Source of the DNA: Pseudomonadales bacterium
GTDB taxonomy: Bacteria > Pseudomonadota > Gammaproteobacteria > Pseudomonadales > Pseudohongiellaceae
Assembly (NCBI GenBank): GCA_024234395.1
Contig: JACKOH010000002.1
Coordinates: 620,001-684,000 of the forward strand
DNA length: 64,000 nt
Reading direction: 5' to 3'
Shown: one piece after another, positions 57,640 through 64,000 of the stretch
Layout: each line of letters opens with the position of its first letter
Numbering within the stretch: the stretch's first letter is position 1
Notes under the pieces: generated by a model
Seen by the model: the letters and a program-made list of their open reading frames with translations, nothing else
What the model was told of the DNA's origin: nothing
Database searches by the model: none
Translations under genes and position numbers: made by a program

Positions 57640-57760
57640 GGAACCTCCGATTTATCGGGGGATTGCTCTGCGGGAATCTGTCGGGTATTGCGGGCTGGCG
57701 TCCGGTGCAGGGAATGGCCGTAGCCCTTGCCAGGCGTGATACCGACGCAGCAGTGCCTGA
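57640..57760. repeat. MITE family 1, diverged copy
   Basis: Starts GGAACCTCCGATTTAT and shares CTCTGCGGGAATCTGTCGGG, GCAGGGAATGGCCGTAGCCC and CGCAGCAGTGCC with the inverted strand of the MITE at 40606-40862. Preceded by CTAA instead of TTAA. It occupies most of the gap between the acylase and the DUF2905 gene. Confidence 0.7.
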
Positions 57761-57821
57761 ACTGAACCAGCGCGATGTGCCAGGAGAGAACCTGGAAGCA
57801 AGTTGGCAGGATCGGACTTTT

Positions 57822-58025
57822 TTAACTGCGGAACCACCAGGCCAACGCGGAAACCACCAGACTGACCAGAACCATGGTGGTCAGCGGAAAGTAAAAGCGG
57901 AACTTTTCACCATCCACAACGATATCTCCCGGCAGACGGCCCAGTGGCAGGTTGCTCAGCCAGGGCCAGGCCAGACCCGCAAGAAGCACGGCAATACCGA
58001 TAAAAATCAGAATTTTCTGCATCAT
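57822..58025 (-). CDS. DUF2905 membrane protein
   Basis: 67 aa from MMQKILIFIGIAVLLAGLAW, then GRLPGDIVVDGEKFRFYFPL (family signature) and a second helix ending AWWFRS. Two-helix small membrane protein, role unknown. Confidence 0.9.
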   Translation of the reverse strand: MMQKILIFIGIAVLLAGLAWPWLSNLPLGRLPGDIVVDGEKFRFYFPLTTMVLVSLVVSALAWWFRS

Positions 58026-58080
58026 ATCAGTTGAGGTTCCCAATCAGGGTATTTGCGTTCCGGGAGTTCGGCCTTAGCTG

Positions 58081-58220
58081 CCTGTCAAAAACTCCGAGCT
58101 GGCACAATACGGCCTTAAAATCGGGGTTCACTATGCTCATTTGCCCTGTTTAAACTGCGCTTATTCACCAGATTTTGCCCTGTTCTGCACCCACCTGTGA
58201 GCATTTCAACAGGCTGTCAG
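58081..58220. repeat. Palindromic repeat family 2, copy b
   Basis: About 140 bp with ends CCTGTCAAAAACTCCGAGCT / CATTTCAACAGGCTGTCAG and inner GGCACAATACGGCCTTAAAA, related to the copy at 41892-42034 in reverse. Non-coding. Confidence 0.6.
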
Positions 58221-58293
58221 TATAATCATGGTGGGTCAAGTTTCATTCAAAACAGACCGCCCGGTAAATCTTCTGTATTACGAGGACTGATTC

Positions 58294-58905
58294 ATGTATC
58301 GAGTGTATGGTGACATGCTTTCCGGCAACTGCTACAAGGTAAAGCTGATTCTTGAATTTCTATCCCTGCCCCATACCTGGGAGCATGTGGACATTCTGGC
58401 CGGTGCTACCCGGACCAGGGAATTTCTAGCCCGGAACAGCAACGGCAAGATACCGGTTCTGCAGATAGACGACCGGGAATGCCTTTCCGAATCCAATGCG
58501 ATTCTCAACTACCTGGCGGAGGGAAGCAGCTGGCTGCCGGATTCCCGTCTGCACCGGGCCAGGGTATTGCAGTGGCAGTTTTTTGAGCAATACAGTCACG
58601 AGCCCTATATCGCGGTGGCCAGATATATCAATCGTTACCTGGGCCTGCCGGAAGAGCGACTGGCAGAGTATTACAGCAAGCAGGAAGGGGGTCGCAAGGC
58701 GCTGCTGGTCATGGAGCAACAGTTACAGGAGTCGACCTACCTGACCGGAGAGGCTCCCACGATTGCCGATATCAGTCTCTATGCCTATACCCACGTGGCG
58801 CATGAGGGTGGTTTCGAACTGGCAGACTATCCGGCTCTGAGGGCCTGGTTACAGCGATTCAGCGAACTGCCCGGCTACCTGCCGATGTCCGCGGAACTGG
58901 CCTGA
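58294..58905 (+). CDS. Glutathione S-transferase family protein
   Basis: 203 aa: N-domain MYRVYGDMLSGNCYKVKLIL, GKIPVLQIDD, ESNAILNYLAEG; C-domain ADISLYAYTHVAHEGGFELA. Paralogue of the GST at 35882. Cytoplasmic conjugating enzyme. Confidence 0.93.
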   Translation: MYRVYGDMLSGNCYKVKLILEFLSLPHTWEHVDILAGATRTREFLARNSNGKIPVLQIDDRECLSESNAILNYLAEGSSWLPDSRLHRARVLQWQFFEQYSHEPYIAVARYINRYLGLPEERLAEYYSKQEGGRKALLVMEQQLQESTYLTGEAPTIADISLYAYTHVAHEGGFELADYPALRAWLQRFSELPGYLPMSAELA

Positions 58906-58968
58906 GTTTCGCGATCGCGTTACCCTTGAGATTGAACTGGCGGATCTGAAACACAGGAGAACCCGACC

Positions 58969-59292
58969 ATGACAGCTTATCTGATCGCCGATATCACGGT
59001 TCACGATCCCGACAAGTATCAGGAGTATGTTCGCCTGGTTCCTGCCTTCATTGAAAAACATGGCGGCCATTACAAGGTGCGGGGCGGTGAGGTGGATTGC
59101 CGCGAAGGAAGCTGGACACCACAGCGCCTGATCGTCCTGGAATTCCCGTCCCGTAAAGACGCAGTCGCGTTTCTGGAGGACCCGGACTATCAGCCGGTGG
59201 CCGCCATTCGCCACGAGTCGGCTACGACCAACCTGATCGTGCTGGACGGAGCCCCCCGGGACCGTGGACAGGAGGACGAAAGTAACGGGTGA
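58969..59292 (+). CDS. DUF1330 protein
   Basis: 107 aa, ferredoxin-like DUF1330: MTAYLIADITVHDPDKYQEY, GGHYKVRGGEVDCREGSWTP, RLIVLEFPSRKDAVAFLEDP. Small cytoplasmic protein of unknown activity. AGGAGAA before ATG. Confidence 0.93.
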   Translation: MTAYLIADITVHDPDKYQEYVRLVPAFIEKHGGHYKVRGGEVDCREGSWTPQRLIVLEFPSRKDAVAFLEDPDYQPVAAIRHESATTNLIVLDGAPRDRGQEDESNG

Positions 59293-59307
59293 TTTACCCT
59301 ACCGGCT

Positions 59308-59664
59308 TCAGCCCACGCCGGTAACAGCCAGCTTGTAACTCAGTACCAGCAGGGCCCCGGTGAGACCGAGGAAGCATAGTGCCAACAGGTTACGAAGCAG
59401 TCGCTGAAAGCGCACTGCCAGACGCCGGAAGAATCCCTGCGTCCGGGCCAGAGAGGGCGGTGTCGCACAGAACATGTTGATGAGGGTATAAACCAGCAGA
59501 CACCAGCAACACAGCAGTATGGTCGGGATCAGATAGCGATCGCCAGCCAGCTTCGGGTTCAGGGCAAAACTCCCGGCTGCCAGCAACGCGGCAAGCCCTG
59601 CCAGCACCACGAGCGGCTGGATCCGTGCCAGGCGCAGCGCCAGATTGTGTAGGTATTCCTGCAT
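59308..59664 (-). CDS. Three-helix membrane protein, hypothetical
   Basis: 118 aa with hydrophobic segments at about 18-35, 45-64 and 90-115; SLARTQGFFRRLAVRFQRLL is a basic amphipathic link. Not recognised, but the pattern looks like a genuine inner-membrane protein. Confidence 0.7.
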   Translation of the reverse strand: MQEYLHNLALRLARIQPLVVLAGLAALLAAGSFALNPKLAGDRYLIPTILLCCWCLLVYTLINMFCATPPSLARTQGFFRRLAVRFQRLLRNLLALCFLGLTGALLVLSYKLAVTGVG

Positions 59665-60071
59665 CGTTTATCCGGTTTTCCACCCGTCCTATCGATTGGC
59701 CTTTGGTCGGTTCATCTTTCTGGACTTCTGCTCAGGCGACTGGTCAATTTCAGCCGGCATCACGGTCCGAGTTTAGCGGTTCGCGCTCCAGAAGCAACTT
59801 CACTCTCTCGTATGAGCAATCATCCAAACCCGCTCCGGATTTGCCTGTCCCCTGACTGGAATTCCTGTGCCGGCGCGGAAACATCTGATGAATCAGCGGG
59901 ACTGAGTCTGTTAAGATGACAGCCGCCGCCGGCTCCACTTCAGAGTTGTTTTGTATTCCCGCCGCGGGGTATTCCACAACGGGAATTGCCTGTTTGTGGC
60001 ACACTCACGGAAGGGCCGGTAAAATCAATTAACAGGCTGTTAGTCCTGGAAAACGCTGATAAATCTGAATC
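59665..60071. other. Intergenic region, no certain gene
   Basis: About 400 bp. A minus-strand 84-aa ORF at 59750-60004 has no recognisable family or good RBS and is left out. A repeat-family-2 end AACAGGCTGTTAG is at about 60033. Promoter for yaaA expected here. Confidence 0.45.
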
Positions 60072-60848
60072 ATGTTAGTCGTACTTTCACCTGCCAAATC
60101 ACTGGACCTGGAATCGCCTGTTTCCAGGCGCAAGTTCACCCAGCCCGAATTTCTCTCTGAAGCCGGCACGCTGGTCAAAGACCTCCGGAAACTGTCTCCG
60201 GAAGATTTGTCCGGGCTGATGCACATGAGCTCCAAACTGGGTGCCCTCAATTATGAACGCTACGCCAACTGGCATGTGCCGTTCGATCGGGAAAACGCCC
60301 GCCCTGCCATCTTCACTTTTATAGGCGATGTCTACCAGGGCCTTGAGGCGGCCAGTTTCAGCACTGCGGACCTGAATTTCGCCCAGAAGCATCTGCGCAT
60401 ACTTTCCGGTCTCTATGGGGTTCTGAAACCCCTGGACCTGATGCAGGCCTACCGCCTCGAAATGGGCACCCGACTGGCAACCGGAAAAGGCAGAGATCTC
60501 TACAGTTTCTGGGGCGATAAACTCACCCGATCACTCAATCAGGACCTGGCTGCCGAACGGGGCAGGATTCTGGTCAATCTGGCCTCCAATGAATATTTCA
60601 GCGCTGTCGACACCGCTTCTCTGGATGGCAAAGTTGTTACCCCCGCTTTCAAAGACTATTCGAATGGAAAGTATCGTTTCCTCAGCTTTTTTGCCAAACA
60701 GGCAAGAGGCATGATGGCTGCCTACATCATCAAGAACCGGGTGACTTCCGTGGCTAAATTGAAGGACTTCAACACTGCCGGCTACCAATACAGCGCCGAG
60801 GAATCCAGCGAGACTAAGCCGGTCTTCCTGCGCAGGAACCCGTCCTGA
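60072..60848 (+). CDS. yaaA: Peroxide stress protein YaaA
   Basis: 258 aa, full-length YaaA/DUF328: MLVVLSPAKSLDLESPV, GDVYQGLEAASFSTADLNFA, LSGLYGVLKPLDLMQAYRLE, KLTRSLNQDL, NLASNEYFSAV. YaaA lowers free iron during H2O2 stress in E. coli. Complete. Confidence 0.95.
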   Translation: MLVVLSPAKSLDLESPVSRRKFTQPEFLSEAGTLVKDLRKLSPEDLSGLMHMSSKLGALNYERYANWHVPFDRENARPAIFTFIGDVYQGLEAASFSTADLNFAQKHLRILSGLYGVLKPLDLMQAYRLEMGTRLATGKGRDLYSFWGDKLTRSLNQDLAAERGRILVNLASNEYFSAVDTASLDGKVVTPAFKDYSNGKYRFLSFFAKQARGMMAAYIIKNRVTSVAKLKDFNTAGYQYSAEESSETKPVFLRRNPS

Positions 60849-60856
60849 TCCACGCC

Positions 60857-61456
60857 ATGGAACCACTTCCCTTCAGTCAGGCCTGCGAGAATAACAAAAC
60901 GTTCATTCTGGAAATTCTGCAGCGCCACCTGACTTCGCATGGCCGAGTGCTGGAAATCGGCAGCGGCACCGGTCAGCACGCAGAATATTTTGCTGCCCGG
61001 TTTCCTGACCTGACCTGGCTGTGTACCGATCTGGCGGAAAATCTGCCAGGATTGAATCAGCGCATCCTGCAGGCGGCGCTGCCGAATCTGCCGGCGGCGG
61101 TGGAACTGGATGTAACCCGCCATGACTGGCCGGCCGGTAAGGTGCGGGCAGTATTTTCCGCCAATACGCTGCATATCATGCCAGCTTCTGCGGTAAAAGA
61201 TTTTTTCCCGGGTGTGGCTCGCCAGCTCGAGACCGATGGACTGTTGTTGGTCTATGGCCCGTTTAAATACCAGGGTGAATTTACCACGGAAAGCAATGCC
61301 CGATTCGATCAGTGGCTGAAGGCCCGCGATCCGGCCAGTGGCATTCGTGATTTTGAGACTCTGATCGGCTATGCGAAGGAGGTTGGACTGGAGCTGCTGG
61401 AAGACAATGCCATGCCGGCCAACAATCAGTTACTGGTATGGCGACGAACTGGTTAG
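60857..61456 (+). CDS. DUF938 SAM-dependent methyltransferase
   Basis: 199 aa: SQACENNKTFILEILQRHL, motif I VLEIGSGTGQHAEYFA, AVFSANTLHIMPASAVKDFF, YGPFKYQGEFTTESNARFDQ. Typical DUF938. Starts 8 bp after yaaA, likely one operon. Confidence 0.93.
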   Translation: MEPLPFSQACENNKTFILEILQRHLTSHGRVLEIGSGTGQHAEYFAARFPDLTWLCTDLAENLPGLNQRILQAALPNLPAAVELDVTRHDWPAGKVRAVFSANTLHIMPASAVKDFFPGVARQLETDGLLLVYGPFKYQGEFTTESNARFDQWLKARDPASGIRDFETLIGYAKEVGLELLEDNAMPANNQLLVWRRTG

Positions 61457-61484
61457 CCTGTTGAAATCCGCAACAGCGGCCCGG

Positions 61485-62720
61485 TTAATCCGCACTCTCC
61501 GAATGTTTCTTAAAGGGCAGTAATTGGCCTGCCTGCTGGCGATAGCGATTCATGTAGTCCTTTTCCTGGACCAGGAAATCCTCGATGGCCTCGGCGAACG
61601 CCGGATGCCGGATCCAGTGATTGGATACGGTCCGGATCGGTTCAAAACCGCGCTGAATCTTATGCTCACCCTGGGCGCCAGCATCGAACTCCTCCAGCCC
61701 GTTGCGAATGCAGTAATCGATCCCCTGATAAAAACAGGTTTCAAAATGCAGAAACTGGTACTCCTCCAGAGAGCCCCAGTAGCGCCCGAACAACTTACGT
61801 TCGTCACGAAAGAACAAGGCTCCGGCAATCACCTGGTTATCCAGCCGGGCCTCGATCAACAGCAGGTTTTCCGGCATGGTACGACCCAGTTGCTGAAACA
61901 ATTCCTGACTCAAATAGCCCTGCATGCCACGCACCAGGTAAGTACTCTGGTAAAACACGTAAAAGTGCTTCCACTGCTTGTCGGTGATAGCGGCGCCATC
62001 GATGAATGCAAAGCTGATACCCTGCTCCTGAACCGATAACCTTTCCTTGCGGATGTTCTTACGCTTTCGGGAGCTCATCGCAGCGAGGAAATCCTCGAAA
62101 CTGGCATAGCCGCGATTAAACCAGTGAAACTGACAGCCCTCCCGCTGGAGCATCCCGTGGTCGGCCATTAGCCTGCTCTCGGTTTCAGTGGGGAACAGCA
62201 CGTGCCAGGACGACACCTGCTGTTCCAGGGCATGTTCACGAACCGTATCGATAATACGGTGCATCAACTGTGGCTGCCGGTACTCCTCCCTGATCAGAAA
62301 CCGGGGACCGGTACTGGGTGTAAACGGAACCGCCGTCAGATACTTTGGATAATAGGGAACTCCGTTGGTTCGATAGGCATCGGCCCAGGACCAGTCAAAG
62401 ACGTATTCCCCGTAGGAATTGGTTTTGCGGTACAGGGGAACAACCCCGATGAGTAGACTGTCCTCGTTTGTGATCACCAGGTGATGAGGCTGCCAGCCGG
62501 TGGCAGCGGTTGTGCACCCGGTAACTTCCAGCGCCAGCAGAAATTCGTGCTTGAGAAACGGACTGGCATTTCCTGCCAACTGATTCCAGTCAGCTCTGTC
62601 CACTTCGGAGATGCTGGAAAGGAATCGGAACTGATAACTCTCTGTTGCCACTGTCCGGGATATTACCTGCGTCAGCCTGGAAAGTCGAAGCCTGCCGCCA
62701 GTTCCAATGCACCAGAACAA
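61485..62720 (-). CDS. FemAB/DUF482-type GNAT protein
   Basis: 411 aa, PF04339-like: NASPFLKHEFLLALEVTGCT, GVVPLYRKTNSYGEYVFDWS, SRKRKNIRKERLSVQEQGI, AGALFFRDERKLFGRYWGSL, LHFETCFYQGIDYCIRNGLE, GAQGEHKIQRGFEP. Double GNAT fold, often described as peptidogalycan biosynthesis-related; activity unproven. Exact start uncertain. Confidence 0.9.
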   Translation of the reverse strand: MFWCIGTGGRLRLSRLTQVISRTVATESYQFRFLSSISEVDRADWNQLAGNASPFLKHEFLLALEVTGCTTAATGWQPHHLVITNEDSLLIGVVPLYRKTNSYGEYVFDWSWADAYRTNGVPYYPKYLTAVPFTPSTGPRFLIREEYRQPQLMHRIIDTVREHALEQQVSSWHVLFPTETESRLMADHGMLQREGCQFHWFNRGYASFEDFLAAMSSRKRKNIRKERLSVQEQGISFAFIDGAAITDKQWKHFYVFYQSTYLVRGMQGYLSQELFQQLGRTMPENLLLIEARLDNQVIAGALFFRDERKLFGRYWGSLEEYQFLHFETCFYQGIDYCIRNGLEEFDAGAQGEHKIQRGFEPIRTVSNHWIRHPAFAEAIEDFLVQEKDYMNRYRQQAGQLLPFKKHSESAD

Positions 62721-62755
62721 AACCCGGCCACCATGTGCGGCCGAGAGTCATCAGG

Positions 62756-64000
62756 TTACTCCACCGTCACCGACTTCGCCAGATTGCGCGGCTGATCCAC
62801 ATCGGTACCTTTCAGAATCGCCACGTGATAAGCCAGCAGTTGCAGGGGCACCACAAAAATAATCGGCTCCAACACGTCCGGCGAGGTGGGCACATGGATC
62901 ACCTTGCAATTCTTATCGCCTTCGTAGCCGATACTCTCGTCGGCAAACACAAACAGCTTACCACCCCGCGCGCTGACTTCCGCCAGGTTGGCCTTGAGCT
63001 TGCCGAGCAGCTCATTGTTGGGTGCAACCGCGATGACCGGCATATTGCTGTCCACCAGGGCCAGTGGTCCATGCTTCAGTTCACCGGCCGGGTAGGCTTC
63101 GGCGTGGATATAGGAAATTTCCTTGAGCTTGAGCGCTCCTTCCTTGGCCACCGGATACTGAATACCGCGCCCCAGGAACAGCGTGTGTTGCTTGTCGGCG
63201 AACCGTTGTGAAAGCTTCTTGATCTGCTTGTTCAACTTAAGGGTATTGGCAACCAGCTCCGGTAACTTGTGCATTCTACGTACAATTTTCGCTTCGGCCT
63301 TGTCGGTAAGGCCATGGCGGCGTCCCAGGCAGATCGCCAGCAGCAACAATAAGCACAATTGGGTGGTAAACGCCTTGGTCGACGCGACACCGATCTCCTG
63401 GCCTGCATGGGTGAGAAGACAGAAATCGGATTCCCGAACCAGGCTGCTGGTAGCCACGTTACAGATCGCAAAAGTTGCCAGGTAACCGGCCTTGTTGGCG
63501 AAACGCAACGCGGCCAGAGTATCCGCGGTTTCGCCGGATTGAGAGATGCTCACAAACAATGTGCCAGGTTGCACGATTACATCCCGGTACCGGTAGTCGC
63601 TGGCGATATCCACCTGACACGGAATTCTGGCGATGCTTTCCAGCCAGTACTTGGCCACCTGGCCGGCCAGGTAACTGGTGCCACACGCGACGATCTGTAC
63701 ATTGGTGACCTTATCGAAGATAGCTTTGGCCTTGATCCCGAATGCCTCTTCGAGGACCCGGGTTGCGCTGATCCGTCCTTCCAGGGTATCCCTGATCGCG
63801 TCAGGTTGCTCGTAAATCTCTTTGAGCATGTAATGACTGAAACCACCCTTCTCGGCTTCGCTTTGCTTACTGTTGATATGGGTGACTTCCCGGTTGACCT
63901 TTCGATTGCGATTCCAGATTTCAATATCGTCAAGGGTAATCCTGGCTATGTCACCTTCTTCAAGAAAGATGAAGCGATCGGTTACCTGACCCAGGGCCAG
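62756..64000 (-). CDS. glmS: Glucosamine-6-phosphate synthase GlmS, 5' part off window
   Basis: 414 residues of the C-terminal two thirds (whole enzyme about 610). Visible: linker and both SIS isomerase domains: ACGTSYLAGQVAKYWLES, SISQSGETADTLAALRFA, GRGIQYPVAKEGALKLKEIS, EAYPAGELKHGPLALV, and the terminal PRNLAKSVTVE. Makes GlcN-6-P from Fru-6-P and glutamine for peptidoglycan and LPS. The glutaminase domain lies to the right of the window. Confidence 0.96.
   Translation of the reverse strand: MALGQVTDRFIFLEEGDIARITLDDIEIWNRNRKVNREVTHINSKQSEAEKGGFSHYMLKEIYEQPDAIRDTLEGRISATRVLEEAFGIKAKAIFDKVTNVQIVACGTSYLAGQVAKYWLESIARIPCQVDIASDYRYRDVIVQPGTLFVSISQSGETADTLAALRFANKAGYLATFAICNVATSSLVRESDFCLLTHAGQEIGVASTKAFTTQLCLLLLLAICLGRRHGLTDKAEAKIVRRMHKLPELVANTLKLNKQIKKLSQRFADKQHTLFLGRGIQYPVAKEGALKLKEISYIHAEAYPAGELKHGPLALVDSNMPVIAVAPNNELLGKLKANLAEVSARGGKLFVFADESIGYEGDKNCKVIHVPTSPDVLEPIIFVVPLQLLAYHVAILKGTDVDQPRNLAKSVTVE

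Noticed and set aside
59750..60004. 84-aa minus-strand ORF in the gap before yaaA
   Set aside because: No family pattern, poor RBS and unremarkable composition; cannot be supported.
62481..62795. ORF ending GYSTVTDFARLRG near the glmS stop
   Set aside because: It is antisense to the glmS and FemAB-like genes; a recurrent spurious translation.

Overview
The window is a stretch of a gammaproteobacterial chromosome, most likely from an aquatic or marine species. This is inferred from the house-keeping genes (glmS, yaaA, rsgA), the abundance of LysE exporters, GNAT enzymes and GST genes, and a large sedentary integron array. Species cannot be named from the sequence alone. About 55% of the window is mobile or accessory DNA; the rest is ordinary, GC-richer chromosome.

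Layout. (1) 1-2066: left-truncated IS66 element. (2) 2067-35877: a large integron cassette array with about 38 recognisable cassettes (called C1 to C38 here). Nearly all are read on the + strand and each ends in an attC site. The integrase and attI are not in the window; cassette polarity places them to the left. Cassettes encode at least nine toxin-antitoxin modules (two HigBA, an identical pair of RelE/HTH, HicAB, Phd/RelE, one reversed HigBA-like, DUF4258/DUF2283-like, two further RelE/HigA), orphan immunity-type proteins (Imm53, WapI-like), a PD-(D/E)XK nuclease present twice, an esterase, a HAD hydrolase, a GNAT, small membrane proteins and a family of three ORF-less cassettes. (3) The array is invaded by three copies of one 1816-bp IS1182-like element. 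All three sit at the same position in the attC core site. One of them carries a nested IS21 element. An IS256 element with a second, different IS21 inside it sits in the large MerR/DUF2938 cassette near the array end. (4) 35882-39200: GST, membrane-anchored hypothetical, enolase-superfamily enzyme, GNAT, then a DUF1801 gene split by a TTAA-flanked MITE that itself carries an IS1111-group IS110 element. (5) 41203-64000: chromosomal genes, including DUF4287, ABM monooxygenase, methyltransferases, OsmC, rsgA, two LysE exporters, GDSL hydrolase, APC permease, a class A beta-lactamase, GrpB, ACT protein, TPR protein, LEA lipoprotein, penicillin acylase-type Ntn hydrolase, GST, DUF1330, yaaA, DUF938, a FemAB-like protein and the 3' part of glmS. 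Several MITE-like palindromic repeats are scattered here.

How the parts work together. The cassettes do not form a pathway. They are a store of independently acquired genes; TA cassettes with their own promoters and operators probably stabilise the array. The strongest candidates for something undescribed are: an IS1182-like element specialised for attC core sites; a reverse-strand unit at 2067-2284 with a strong promoter, a five-glutamine leader peptide, a terminator/antiterminator and a tRNA-Gln-like fragment cut by IS66; and the repeated non-coding cassette family (C4, C6, C24).
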